DNA from: Macrobrachium rosenbergii
Lineage: Eukaryota; Arthropoda; Malacostraca; Decapoda; Palaemonidae
Direction of reading: 5' to 3'
DNA length: 64,000 nucleotides
Assembly: GCF_040412425.1 (NCBI RefSeq)
Contig: NC_089767.1
Coordinates: 4,277,448 to 4,341,447, forward strand
Within the stretch, counting starts at the first letter, position 1, and each line of letters starts with the position of its first letter. Below are positions 53,010 through 64,000 of the stretch, one piece after another. The translations under genes were made by a program, and so were the position numbers. Below the pieces are notes generated by a model, which was not told the DNA's origin, made no database searches, and saw only the letters and a program-made list of their open reading frames with translations.

Positions 53010-55500
53010 AGTTTCTTTTTTTTTTTTAGGGGTTTCTGGGAAAGTCTTTGTTTTCAGCGCAAATGTTTCGAAGTTTCTTTTTTAGGAGTTTCGGAAAAAG
53101 TCTTTATTTTCAGTGCAAATGTGCTTCGAAGTTTCTTTTTTAGGAGTTTCGGAAAAAGTCTATTTTCTGTGCAAATGTGCTTCTAAGTTGCTTTTTTTTT
53201 TGGGAGTTTCAGGAAAGTCTATTTTCAGCGCAGATGTGCTTCTAAGTTGCTTTTTTGGGAGTTTCAGGAAAGTCTATTTTCAGCGCAGATGTGCTTCTAA
53301 GTTGCTTTTTTTTCTATTTTCAGCGGAGTTTCAGGAAAGTCTATTTTCAGCGCAGATGTGCTTCTAAGTTGCTTTTTTTTGGAGTTTCAGGAAAGTCTAT
53401 TTTCAGCGCAGATGTGCTTCTAAGTTGCTTTTTTGGGAGTTTCAGGAAAGTCTATTTTCAGCGCAGATGTGCTTCTAAGTTGCTTTTTTGGGAGTTTCAG
53501 GAAAGTCTATTTTCAGCGCAGATGTGCTTCTAAGTTGCTTTTTGGGAGTTTCAGGAAAGTCTATTTTCAGTGCAGATGTGCTTCTAAGTTGCTTTTTTTT
53601 TGGGAGTTTCAGGAAAGTCTATTTTCAGCGCAGATGTGCTTCTAAGTTGCTTTTTTTTTTTGGGAGTTTCAGGAAAGTCTATTTTCAGCGCAGATGTGCT
53701 TCTAAGTTGCTTTTTTTGGGAGTTTCAGGAAAGTCTATTTTCAGCGCAGATGTGCTTCTAAGTTGCTTTTTTTGGGAGTTTCAGGAAAGTCTATTTTCAG
53801 CGCAGATGTGCTTCTAAGTTGCTTTTTTTGGGAGTTTCAGGAAAGTCTATTTTCAGCGCAGATGTGCTTCTAAGTTGCTTTTTTGGGGAGTTTCAGGAAA
53901 GTCTATTTTCAGCGCAGATGTGCTTCTAAGTTGCTTTTTTTGGGAGTTTCAGGAAAGTCTATTTTCAGCGCAGATGTGCTTCTAAGTTGCTTTTTTTGGA
54001 GTTTCAGGAAAGTCTATTTTCAGCGCAGATGTGCTTCTAAGTTGCTTTTTGGGGAGTTTCAGGAAAGTCTATTTTCAGCGCAGATGTGCTTCTAAGTTGC
54101 TTTTTTTTGGGAGTTTCAGGAAAGTCTATTTTCAGCGCAGATGTGCTTCTAAGTTGCTTTTTTTTGGGAGTTTCAGGAAAGTCTATTTTCAGCGCAGATG
54201 TGCTTCTAAGTTGCTTTTTTGGGGAGTTTCAGGAAAGTCTATTTTCAGCGCAGATGTGCTTCTAAGTTGCTTTTTTTGGGAGTTTCAGGAAAGTCTATTT
54301 TCAGCGCAGATGTGCTTCTAAGTTGCTTTTTTGGGAGTTTCAGGAAAGTCTATTTTCAGCGCAGATGTGCTTCTAAGTTGCTTTTTTGGGAGTTTCAGGA
54401 AAGTCTATTTTCAGCGCAGATGTGCTTCTAAGTTGCTTTTTTGGGAGTTTCAGGAAAGTCTATTTTCAGTGCAGATGTGCTTCTAAGTTGCTTTTTTGGG
54501 AGTTTCAGGAAAGTCTATTTTCAGTGCAGATGTGCTTCTAAGTTGCTTTTTTGGGAGTTTCAGGAAAGTCTATTTTCAGTGCAGATGTGCTTCTAAGTTG
54601 CTTTTATTGGGAGTTTCAGGAAAGTATTTTCAGCGCAGATGTGCTTCTAAGTTGCTTTTTTGGGAGTTTCAGGAAAGTCTATTTTCAGCGCAGATGTGCT
54701 TCTAAGTTGCTTTTTTGGGAGTTTCAGGAAAGTCTATTTTCAGTGCAGATGTGCTTCTAATTTGCTTTTTGGGAGTTTCAGGAAAGTCTATTTTCAGCGC
54801 AGATGTGCTTCTAAGTTGCTTTTTTTTGGGAGTTTCAGGAAAGTCTATTTTCAGCGCAGATTTGCTTCTAAGTTGCTTTTTTGGGGAGTTTCAGGAAAGT
54901 CTATTTTCAGCGCAGATGTGCTTCTAAGTTGCTTTTTTTTGGGAGTTTCAGGAAAGTCTATTTTCAGCGCAGATGTGCTTCTAAGTTGCTTTTTTTGGGA
55001 GTTTCAGGAAAGTCTATTTTCAGCGCAAATGCGCTTCGAAGTTTCTTTTTCAGGAGTTTCAGAAAAGTCTTTATTTTCAGTGCAAATTGCTTCGAAGTTT
55101 TTTTTGGTGTTTCAGCAAGTCTTTATTTTCAGCGCAAATGTGCTTCGAAGTTTCTTTTTTTTAGGAGTTTCAGAAAAAGACTTTCTTTTCTGTGCAAATG
55201 TAATTTGAAGTCTCTTTTTTTAGGACTTTCAGAAAAGGTCTTTATTTTCAGCTCAAATACACTTTGAAGTTTTTTTAGATGTTTCAGAAAAAGTCTATTT
55301 TCTGCGCAAAAGTGCTTCGAAGTTTCTTTTTCGGGAGAGTCCGAAAAAGTCCTTATTTTCAGCTCAAAGTTTCTTTTATAGGAGTTTCAGAGAAGTATAT
55401 TTTCAGCTCAAAGTTTCTTTTTTAGGAGTTTCAGAAAAAGTCTTTCTTTTCAACACAAATGTGCTTCGAAGTTTCTTTTTCAGGAGTATCAGAAAATGCC
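53010..55500 (+). repeat. 2.5-kb minisatellite, ~55-bp unit, about 45 copies
   Basis: The unit is GGGAGTTTCAGGAAAGTC, then TATTTTCAGCGCAGATGTGC, then TTCTAAGTTGC and a T-run of variable length. Copies from about 53.2 to 55.0 kb are nearly identical apart from the T-run. The outer copies on both sides share other variants (GCAAATG, TTCGAAG). Open frames of up to 182 codons through it are artefacts. Confidence 0.97.
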
Positions 55501-55568
55501 CACTTTCTATGAGTGGTCCCAAAACTACAAATGAGGTTTTCATTACATACTTCTGCTGCTGTACTTCC

Positions 55569-55571
<3 letters not shown>

Positions 55572-55646
<75 letters not shown>
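55572..55646. repeat. (CT)n microsatellite
   Basis: About 75 bp of CT directly after the minisatellite. Confidence 0.95.
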
Positions 55647-55649
<3 letters not shown>

Positions 55650-55734
55650 TCCTCTAATCCCTGATTGGTTCCTCGTTTGAATGTCCGTTCTATGCCATCA
55701 TCACTTACACTTTCATTTTATCCTCCACTGCAAC

Positions 55735-55836
55735 TTCTGTTGCTGCTTTCTAATGTACACCTCATTCTTTGGAAGCTTGAATTTCAAGCCAATGGCCCCT
55801 TTGGTGGGCTTGTTCCATATGAATAGGGTTCATCTT

Positions 55837-55900
<64 letters not shown>
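55735..55900 (+). mobile_element. LINE 3' end with (AAT)n tail
   Basis: It contains TTGGAAGCTTGAATTTCAAG, TTGTTCCATATGAATAGGG and an (AAT)n tail (55842-55899). The 5' part is absent. Confidence 0.85.
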
Positions 55901-55904
55901 TGCG

Positions 55905-56170
55905 TCAAAAAACTCTTCTGGCGATACTGAATGATGCGCTTATCAAATCTCACGTAGGTCATTGTGGTAACTTATATATTGGTCAAACTGGAAAGGAATT
56001 GAATTAGAGACCAGAACAGCTTAATAAATGCAAAAGAATATGCACTGGAGAACAGTGGGATTTTCAGCCATGCTAGTGAAAACTTTATTCCAATAGTATA
56101 CTTAAAGAACATGATCGAGTCCAGCTTTATAACAGAGAGCTTTTGAAAGATTATGAATATTAGCCAAGGC
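55905..56170 (+). pseudogene. Penelope-like element, GIY-YIG endonuclease fragment
   Basis: The frame reads HCGNLYIGQTGKELN and then a stop. L-Y-I-G-Q-T-G-K-x-L is the typical GIY-YIG core of Penelope-like retroelements. Further similarity continues in other frames past several stops. Confidence 0.65.
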
Positions 56171-56276
56171 AAGTATAAACTCGATCCACCCACAGGAATA
56201 TGTGCAATGTACAGAGTCAATGGAAGGTAGTTCACATGGGACAAAAGTGTGAGCCTGCCCGCGTAGATAAACATCT

Positions 56277-56505
56277 CTGCTCTAAAATGGAAGGCTGCAG
56301 TATCTGCAAAAATACAAAACTGAGAAAATTGGTAGATACTCCCTCGCCTTACGACTGATTTTGCAGATACTACAAATAGGACCCCCTAAATACTCGTGGA
56401 AAGCACTGAAGACTCATTCTGAAACTGCAGTAACTTGTGTTTCACGAGCCCACCAGGTGGTGTATCTCAATTTCGAAAATTTTGGAGATACTGCAGTTTC
56501 CCAGG
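56277..56505 (+). mobile_element. MITE with CTGCCC ends, copy 3
   Basis: It is about 80-90% similar by eye to the copies at 43.58 and 45.28 kb. The left end is CTGCTCTAAAATGG, and the right end is lost after CTGCAGTTTCCCAGG. Confidence 0.75.
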
Positions 56506-56687
56506 CGCTCAAGAATTTACTGATCCACCCACCTTTCCCACTTTATCAGGTGTGATATATCTGTTATTAAGCCGTCTGACTGTTCTTTTGTACTGTCACT
56601 CTAGCATATATATTGTCAATTTCTACCAGCGTCTTAGAAATACTAATGGTGAAAGTGGTCTGGATTTATACCCTGCTGCATCTGCGT

Positions 56688-56720
56688 GTGTGTGTGTGCG
56701 TGCGTGTGTGTGTGTGTGTG
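56688..56720. repeat. (GT)n microsatellite
   Basis: Short GT/GC run. Confidence 0.9.
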
Positions 56721-56785
56721 TAGCAATGACCCAACTGACAGCATTTCACTGGAATTATCCCTCCTGAGTGAATATGATAGAAATA

Positions 56786-56900
56786 ATCAACACGCAATCA
56801 CATGTGGAAAAGAAATAAATTTCTGACTCACTTCAGGATCGAACCCAGGTCTATCAATTGAAAGGCAAGGGCGCTGCCCACTAGGCCATACAAGTCATAA
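56786..56900 (-). repeat. tRNA-derived SINE, inverted copy
   Basis: On the minus strand it reads TTATGACTTGTATGGCC, AGTGGGCAGCGCCC, then GGTTCGATCCTG, a tRNA-like A and B box pair. It is the inverted partner of 56958-57043. Confidence 0.8.
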
Positions 56901-56957
56901 ACGAATTTAGCTTGCCCAGGTAATTCTTTGTGTGCAGTGTCACTCAGGTTCCAACTT

Positions 56958-57038
56958 CTTTTATGACTTGCATGGCCTAGTGGGCAGCGCCCTTGCCTTT
57001 CAACTGAAAGACCTGGGTTCGATCCTGATTTGAGTCAG

Positions 57039-57104
<66 letters not shown>
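56958..57104 (+). repeat. tRNA-derived SINE with (TA)n tail
   Basis: It starts TTATGACTTGCATGGCC with A-box-like TGGCCTAGTGGGC and B-box GGTTCGATCC. Closing bases (TGACTTG with GAGTCA) pair like an acceptor stem, and a Glu-type TTTCAAC sits in the anticodon region. The tail is (TA)n at 57044-57104. It looks like a SINE head, not a working tRNA gene. Confidence 0.8.
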
Positions 57105-57107
<3 letters not shown>

Positions 57108-57263
57108 TTGCTGATGTGCCTTCTTTGTGGGTGTCTAATGCAATCAAAGCTGTGGAATTTTCATGCGCAGGGGATTCATGGACGAGTCAGCAGTTAAAGT
57201 ATAAACGTGGTTTTACGGGAGACACCCCCTTCTGATAGCTACTGCTCAAAAGTTGTATGTATA

Positions 57264-57301
<38 letters not shown>

Positions 57302-57365
57302 TAAAGTTGAATGAATTTACTTTTGAACACATCATGTTAAGATCTGCATCTCATTCATTCTCGGT

Positions 57366-57400
<35 letters not shown>

Positions 57401-57880
57401 AATGCATTACAGTCTACAGTAGCATAAGCAGATGCCCCTTAATTACTGAACAGAATATCTCAAAATAAAAAAAAGATGCAGTTCTCCCATGACAGGTATA
57501 TAATCACTTTCGTCTCGCAACATTGCGAGACACGAAATTCAAGAGCAATTCATTGCTCGTGAATGCCAGCCAATTCCAAAAGCTTCTGGTGAAAGTGGAT
57601 GATTATGCAAGCACCCGAATTCACAAAGCAAGAAACCGTTTGATTTACTCTCCATTGTATGCAAAACTTAATCTGGTCAATGACATCCCACTTTTCCCGA
57701 CATACCAAGCGCATACTTACAGACCTCGCCAAGCGTCGTCACAACAGACGACAAACATCGGAATAAGCACACGACCCGACGTATGCCTGACAGTGATGAT
57801 GTCTGAGAAAAGCAGCCATGCCCCGTTTCATCATGAGGTCTTCCTGTGACGCCGTCCCAAGGGGCTCTTTTTATACGTAA
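57105..57880. other. No supported gene; short (TA)n, (GT)n and (GA)n tracts
   Basis: Microsatellites lie at 57259-57300 and 57368-57397. A 108-codon plus-strand open frame (57523-57849) has ordinary composition but no motif I know and no splice context; I do not call it a gene. Confidence 0.4.
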
Positions 57881-58330
57881 CTCCTATTAAATGTCCCTCT
57901 GGGAATCCGCTCTCCGCCTTCTCCTCTCCCCTGGTCCTCTCTCGCGTCCTTTTTCACACTCACTGACTTTGAGGTATTTCCTCTCTGCCAATTCAGACGT
58001 CCTCTCCGGTGGCAAACTGACAACCGCCCCATGGCACCTCTCAATCGCTAAATTGATTGCAACATTTCCGTTGTTAAACGTAGCATTTGAAGACCGCATG
58101 GCTTTGGGTGGGCGTCTCATTCGGGCTCTCTCTCTCTCTCGCTCAGCCACCCACCAACCAGTCAGCAGGGCCACGTTTGACTGAAGGAAGGGTCGAGGCA
58201 ACTGCTGCAATGTTTTGAACAGCCACGTTTGTTGTTGCTCACTCGCTATGAATGGGAAATGAGGGGGAATGGCGAGAGGTGTCCACGGAATTATTATCTT
58301 ACTTGTGCAGCTAACCAAGTGAGTGCTGAG

Positions 58331-58375
58331 TATAAATAGCAGCACTGTCTCTGTCATCACAGTGTAAGTTGAGTT
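58331..58375 (+). promoter_or_regulatory. Candidate TATA core promoter
   Basis: TATAAATAG starts at 58331 and a TCATCACAGT initiator-like sequence follows about 25-30 bp downstream, then GTAAGT. The 450 bp upstream are unusually CG-rich and apparently single-copy. An S1 SINE begins at 58384, and no first exon can be followed beyond it. Confidence 0.3.
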
Positions 58376-58383
58376 GACTTGAC

Positions 58384-58685
58384 AGAATTTAGGCCAAAGG
58401 CCAAGCACTGGGACCTATGAGGTCATTCAGCGCTGAAATGGAATTTGACAGTAAAAGGTCTGAAAGGTGTAACAGGAAGAAAATCTCTCAGGTGTGCTAT
58501 GAATCAAGCGTTAGGAGAGGTTGGAAAGTAAGACGAAGAAAGAGAACATGTATGAACGGAGGTACAATAAAAGGAACGAAAGGGGCTGCAACTAGGGGAC
58601 GAAGGCACGCTGCACGGAACCTAAAGTAATGCCTACAGTGCACAGCATGAGGTGCACTGACGGCACTAACGCCCTAAGGGGATCT
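58384..58685 (-). repeat. S1 SINE-like repeat
   Basis: Full-length, well preserved minus-strand copy. It ends AACGCCCTAAGGGGAT. Confidence 0.85.
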
Positions 58686-58751
58686 CAATGTAAGTATGAG
58701 AGAATCTTCTCAAAAAAGAACATTTAAGTAGACCTTAGTTTTACCAGACCA

Positions 58752-59037
58752 CTGAGCTAATTAACAGATCTCCTAGAGAGGGCTGGCCCGAAGGATTAGA
58801 CTTATTTTACGTGGCTAAGAACCAACTGGTTACTTAGCAACGGGACCTACAGCTTATTGTGGAATCCGAACCACCTTATAGCGAGAAATGAATTTCCATC
58901 ACCAGAAATAAATTCCTCTAACTCTTCATCAGCCGGCCGGGGAATCGAACTCCGGTCTAGCGAGTGCCAGTCCACAGCTCTACCGACTCACCCAACAAAG
59001 AGCTAAAACGCTCGCCATTACTCAGACCTACGGAGGG
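58752..59037 (-). repeat. tRNA-derived SINE (second family)
   Basis: On the minus strand it starts with a tRNA-like head, A-box TGAGTCGGTAGAGC and B-box GGAGTTCGATTCC. A body with GAATTTATTTCTGG and GTTGCTAAGTAACC follows. An (AAT)n tract flanks the head at 59041-59084. Confidence 0.8.
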
Positions 59038-59039
59038 CA

Positions 59040-59084
<45 letters not shown>

Positions 59085-59384
59085 CGCCCTGTCTTTCTAC
59101 ATAACTTAGTTTGCTGTCCTGTAATCTCCAGCCATCAAATACGGCCACATTCTTCATGAAACTAAGTTTCAGATCACAGTTCATTCAGAAATACCTTCAA
59201 TGGCCTCGGTTCATATCTCGGTTTTCTTATTTTAAAAAAATAAACCAAAGTTCCCAAATTCGAAAAGAAACATTATGGATTTACACAGTGATCTAAAGTT
59301 TTCCAGAATATACAACTTCAGCTCCTGATTTTTACTGTATCCGGAAATACAAACAAAATGGTGTGAAATCTGGGCCACTGACCA

Positions 59385-59530
59385 CTGCGCGGGGCCGGAG
59401 AGCGTTTCCCCGAGATGTAACCGAGTACCGGGACCTTTCCCTGGAAATAGCGGGCCGCCATGTCTTAAAACCTAACCACAGGATTTTCTTGAAAATAATC
59501 TCATGCTTACCACCCCCAAATTACACAAGG
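59385..59530 (-). repeat. Solitary copy of the ~101-bp unit tandem at 63.46 kb
   Basis: Read on the minus strand it contains TTTCAAGAAAATCCTGTGG, ATGGCGGCCCGCTATTTCCA and GTACTCGGTTACATCTCGGG. It matches the tandem unit near the right edge in inverted orientation. Confidence 0.85.
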
Positions 59531-59861
59531 TAGCATCAATCTAATCTAACTTAAACTAACTCAGGGGCACGTCAAAAAAAAAAAACAGAAATCTACAGAA
59601 ATATAAAGGTTTACTGGAACAAGCGACCTAAACTGTCATGATTTTCCAAAGCCAACGAATGAACTTCAATCGCGGAAAAAATTCTCAAGGGATATATAAA
59701 TAAATTTGCTTTCTGGCTTTATTTTCTACAACGATCTGCAATCTAAAATAATGGCGTTGCCCGTGAAGGAATCAGCTGACTGGAATTCTAATTCTATTTC
59801 CCCCAGCAGCGTGCGATTTCATATCACGGATTTACTTGTCCTTAAGGGATATTCCACTTTT

Positions 59862-60258
59862 TAGCTTTCTGTAAAAGAAAACTATTGAGCCGGCTTTGTC
59901 TAACCGTCCGCACTTTTTCTGTCCGCCGTCAGATCTTGAAAAATACTGAGGCTAGGGGGCTGCAAATTGGTATGTTGGTCATTCACCCTCCAATCATCAA
60001 ACATACCAAATTGCAGCCCTCTAGCCTCGGTAGCTTTTATTTTATTTAAGGTTAAAGTTAGCCATGGTCGTGCTTCTGGAACGATAAAGGATAGACCACC
60101 GCCGGGCCTTGGTTAAAGTTTCATGGGCCGCTGTTCATACAGCATTATACCGAGACCACCGGAAGATAGATCTATTTTCGGTAGCCTTGATTATAAGCTG
60201 TAGCGGCTGTACAGAAAACTTGGTTGCGCCGAAGAAACTTCGGCGCAATTTTTCATTT
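59862..60258 (+). repeat. Fold-back repeat (family F), copy 4
   Basis: Best preserved copy. It starts GCTTTCTGTAAAAGAAAACT, has the core hairpin at about 59942-60032, and the terminal hairpin GCGCCGAAGAAACTTCGGCG at 60226-60245. Confidence 0.92.
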
Positions 60259-60363
60259 GTTTAATCGAAATTCTGGCAGCAAGACTGACTAAGAAATGAA
60301 ACCTAGAGGGGAATTACGGAGGTTCTATATGCATATCAGCTCATGATGGTAGGAAGGTGGGAA

Positions 60364-60560
60364 CTGAATACAGAATTTAGGCCAAAGCCCAAGCACTGGG
60401 ACCTATGAGGTCGTCATTCAGCGCTGAAACGGAAACTGACAGTAAAAGGTTTGAAAGGAGGACAACCTCGCAGTTGCACTGTGAGTCAATTGTTAGGAGA
60501 GGGTGGAAAGTAAGATAGAGGAAAGAGAATAGGAAAGGAGGTACAGTAAAAGGGAAGACT
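60364..60560 (-). repeat. S1 SINE-like repeat, truncated
   Basis: Only the 3' two-thirds is present. The copy stops at GGTACAGTAAAAGGGA, where the diverged repeat array begins. Confidence 0.8.
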
Positions 60561-60596
60561 GGGAAGGCTTGGGCATGTTCTTCGCACCACCCCGAC

Positions 60597-61760
60597 ATCA
60601 CGCTTTGTGACAAGTTCGGTTAAAATGGATCCACTGGTTCCAGAGAAGCGGAAATGAGAAAACATCCAGGTCGGATATGTTCCCTTGCAAAGGAGACGTG
60701 GACCTTTAACTAAAGAAACTTGAGTCTCCCTTACACAAGGATGTTTATCACCAAGGTTGGTTGAAATCAATACCGTAGTTCTGTAAAAGTAATCGGATAT
60801 ATAAACATTGTTCAGGCAGCACTGCTACTCTTATTGGGGGCGTGGCTTCTCTGAACAAACTTGAATCTCATTTACCACAAGGATTCTTTGTGCTTAGTAT
60901 GTTGAGACAGACCATGTTATTCTGGAGAATCCCATCTGCACAAGGATATTTTGTGCTAAGTCGGGCTACAAGTGATCCAGACAATTAGAATAAAATACAA
61001 TCTTCTTTACTTAAGGAATCTTTGTGGCAAGGTTGCTTAAAATCAACTCAGGGTTCATGAGGAAAAGTAGAAAATGTGAAGATGTGAGAGGTCCCTTCCT
61101 TGAAACAAAGTTAAAATCCCTTTACCTGTGTGTCAAGCTTATTACAAACTGATATGCAAGTCCTGGTAAATTTAAAATTCTAAGAATTTACAAATAAGAG
61201 GGTGTTGCCGTCATTTGACCAAAACTGTGAGAAATTTAGTTAAAATGATTTCAATGGTTATGGAGAGGCTGCAACTGTGAAAAGTTACAATGGTGCTTAT
61301 CCTCCCAAGCGAAGGGGCATGGCCCTTAATTTGGACAAACTTGGTTCCATTGTACACAATGATGATTTGTGCAAAGTTTGGCTGAAATCGATTCGGCGGT
61401 TCTAGAGAAGAATTATGAAGAGTAGCAAGTGGCGTGGCTTTTCATCTGAATAAACTGGAATTGCCATTATTATGGATGCCTTTATAACAAGTTTAACTGA
61501 ACTTGATCCAGGGGTTCTTGAGAAGATAGAAATTGAGCAAACCTGAATCCCCTTTACTCAAGGAAGCTTTTTGCAAAGACTGGCTGAAGCTGATTCACTG
61601 GTTCTGGACAACAGGTCAACATTACAAAAACTTTATCCCATACACATACACATACGCACGCACACGCGAAGAAGTGGACCAATTTCGATCATAAAAACGC
61701 AACTGAGCTTTGCTTGCGCGAGCTTACAAAGCAGTAACATTTATGCATCTGAAGGGATCA
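60597..61760 (+). repeat. Array of a diverged ~150-bp unit
   Basis: Successive segments repeat the pattern AAACTTGAATC..., CACAAGGATG, TTTGTGC(A)AAGTTTGG, TGAAATCGATTC, GGTTCTGGAGAAG. About seven degenerate copies are visible. This type of unit is widespread in invertebrate genomes. No reading frame survives. Confidence 0.7.
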
Positions 61761-62177
61761 CCCACAAATTTTAACACTTCCAATTAGAGGGAAATTTGCG
61801 CTTTTGAACACTGAATCACACAGCTCAACTGTTCCAACAGAAGTCTGAGATGAGGTGATGAACATGGCTTATAAGATGAAAAAATACTTGCATTTTCATA
61901 TGTGCACGGGTAACGGACAATGGGCAAATTACACTTAAAATACACAAGGTATTTTTACATTGATAAAGTAATAAGTAAATCATTTATTGCACTTCTGTTA
62001 CTTTTTTTTTTTGGAAAGATGTAATTCGGCGTATAGATAAAAAGTCTTTGATTTTCCGGTAGGTAATTATTGTTATAGTGACTGCAACTGCTTTATATAT
62101 CTTTACAACAGTGACTGTCATCTTGATTTTAAAAATCCTTTATAAATACGAAAAGACAATTCTCTACTGTCATGTAC

Positions 62178-62670
<493 letters not shown>

Positions 62671-62717
62671 CTTTAAAAACAAATTTATATGTCCATAGAC
62701 TGACGATTTTATGAAAT

Positions 62718-63045
62718 TTAGGTTGCTAAGTCAAGCGCTGGGACATTTTCGGCCACTTAGCACTTAAGAAACTTTGAAGAAAGAGTTAGAGTGGTTGGAC
62801 AGCAAGAGAGAGCTTCAGAAAATAAAGAAGATGAAGTAAAAGGCTGTAAAGGTGGCACTGGGAGAAAACCCCACAGCTGTATTATAAAGAGGCTGTAGAG
62901 CAAGACTAAAGAAAGGAGTACGGAGGTTAAGTAAAAGGATAAAAAGTGGTTCCAGTTAAGAGGCTGAAGGGACGCTGTAAACATCATTCAGTAATTCCTA
63001 CAGTGCACCACGTGAAGCGCACTGACGGCACTACCTCTCATTTGT
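62718..63045 (-). repeat. Diverged S1-related SINE (subfamily 2)
   Basis: It shares GTTGCTAAGTCAAGCGCTGG, CACTTAGCACTTAAG and CGCACTGACGGCACTACC with the copies at 41.99 and 42.99 kb. Confidence 0.75.
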
Positions 63046-63390
63046 TTTTAAGAGAGAACTGCAGCATATACAAACGTAAACAATTTAACATACGTTAATT
63101 TAGCGCATGCTCATATTAAACATCCGTATAATCCCTTGTACGGTATTTTTTTTTTAATGGTCTCCTGGATTCTGGCGAACAAAATCTATCATTTTCTTTT
63201 TTCTTTTGGAGATGGTTATGTTTTATATGAAAACCCTTTGGTAAAAACCACAAGCGTCAATAACATTACATTTTTTGCAGAAAATGGGGAACGTTATTAA
63301 TCTCACTTGCCAGTCCGGTAGGCAGATTTCTGAGATGTATGCTAGTATTGCACCAGCCCTGGTTTTTTTGCCATGCCCCTAGACTAGATC
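63046..63390. other. No assignable feature
   Basis: AT-rich DNA, nothing recognised. Confidence 0.5.
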
Positions 63391-63422
63391 AGGTTAGGTT
63401 TAGGTTAGGTTTAGGTTAGGAT
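63391..63422 (+). repeat. Short GGTTAGGTTTA repeat
   Basis: About three units of a TTAGG-like motif, similar to the arthropod telomere repeat but irregular and short. It is followed by the 101-bp tandem units. Confidence 0.8.
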
Positions 63423-63462
63423 AGACCAAAGCCTCTTTAATAATTTGGGTGTGGGGAAACAT

Positions 63463-63870
63463 AATGAGATTGTTTTCAAGAAAATTCTGCGGTTGGTTTT
63501 CAAGATATGGCGTCCCGCTTTTTTCAGGGAAACGTCCCGGCACTCGGTTACATTTCGGGAAAATTTTGAGATTGTTTTCAAGAAAATTCTATGGTTGGTT
63601 TTCAAGATATGACGTCCCGCTTTTTTCGAGGAAACGTCCGGCACTCGGTTACATTTCGGGAAAATGATGAGATTGTTTTGAAGAAAATTCTGTGGTTAGT
63701 TTATATGATATGGCGTCCCGCTTTTTCCAGGGAAACGTCCCGGCACTCGGTTACATTTCGGGAAAATGATGAGATTGTTTTCAAGAAAATTCTATGGTTG
63801 GTTTTCAAGATATGGCGTCCCGCTGTTTTCGGGGAAAGGTCGCGGCACTCGGTTACAGCCCGGGGAAATG
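63463..63870 (+). repeat. Tandem repeat, ~101-bp unit, four copies
   Basis: Each unit holds TGAGATTGTTTTCAAGAAAA, ATGGCGTCCCGCTTTTTTC and CACTCGGTTACATTTCGGG. Units start at about 63463, 63564, 63664 and 63766. The last grades into GC-rich sequence that continues to the window edge. Confidence 0.93.
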
Positions 63871-64000
63871 ATTCCGGTAGAAGAAAGGGCGAGGCATCAT
63901 ACGAGACCAGGTACGTGTATCAGTCGAGTCCGAATCAGGGATGCTGGAACTGCGCAGCTCCCGCCCGGGTGGTCCCTGGTGAACTGCGCACATGCCGACG

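Noticed and set aside
52959..55267. Many 70-180 codon frames with repeated Phe-Ser-Ala and Gly-Val-Ser-Gly-Lys phrases
   Set aside because: All come from the ~55-bp minisatellite; there is no start, splice or family support.
56958..57030. Possible functional tRNA-Glu gene
   Set aside because: Arms are imperfect, the inverted copy is equally good, and a (TA)n tail follows; this is a SINE head.
57887..58408. 173-codon minus-strand frame with Arg/Glu-rich and hydrophobic parts
   Set aside because: Its start lies in an SINE, it crosses a GA-type run, and it has no recognisable domain. It probably stays open because the block is CG-rich.
63391..63422. Interstitial telomere repeat
   Set aside because: Only about three irregular GGTTAGGTTTA units; GGTTAGG-like phrases are common in arthropod DNA and also occur singly at 6.46 and 6.61 kb in reverse.

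Overview
This window looks like nuclear DNA from a decapod crustacean. It has split genes with GT-AG introns of up to about 7 kb, very abundant (CT)n, (TA)n and (AAT)n tracts, and many dispersed repeats of kinds common in decapods: tRNA-derived SINEs, DIRS-like tyrosine-recombinase retroelements, LINE 3' ends with (AAT)n tails, and Penelope-like fragments. There is no bacterial or organellar organisation. I cannot resolve the species.

Two cellular genes can be rebuilt from splice signals, phase and protein similarity. (1) Plus strand, 5,832-25,115: NSRP1/CCDC55, a nuclear speckle splicing regulator. It has five coding exons and a predicted 478 aa. The first coding exon is only 23 nt and is followed by a 7.4 kb intron. 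(2) Minus strand, 46,217-33,361: a family GT11 alpha-1,2-fucosyltransferase-like enzyme of eight exons and 373 aa. It has an N-terminal signal anchor, the HxRRGDY-type motif, and a conserved C-terminal motif ending LAGG. The genes converge, with about 8.2 kb between their stop codons, and nothing suggests that they work together.

Layout. 1-5.1 kb: (CT)n minisatellite, (AAT)n and (TA)n tracts, one unassigned possible exon, a broken LINE and a fold-back repeat. 5.7-25.5 kb: NSRP1, with introns full of DIRS-like remnants, a pogo/Tigger-like MITE, a 37-bp minisatellite and a LINE tail. 25.7-31.9 kb: more DIRS material, including one copy with inverted terminal repeats (ITRs) and decayed RT and recombinase segments. 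33.4-46.2 kb: the fucosyltransferase, with repeats in its introns. 46.5-64 kb: a repeat-rich stretch with no gene I can support. It holds several SINE copies, a 131-bp palindrome, a 2.5-kb array of a ~55-bp unit, a Penelope-like GIY-YIG fragment, a possible TATA promoter near 58.33 kb, and a ~101-bp tandem repeat near the right edge.

No new defence, toxin or biosynthetic system is visible. The most useful results are the fucosyltransferase gene model, the NSRP1 micro-exon and the structured repeats. All splice sites and identities were read by eye, without any database search or transcript data.
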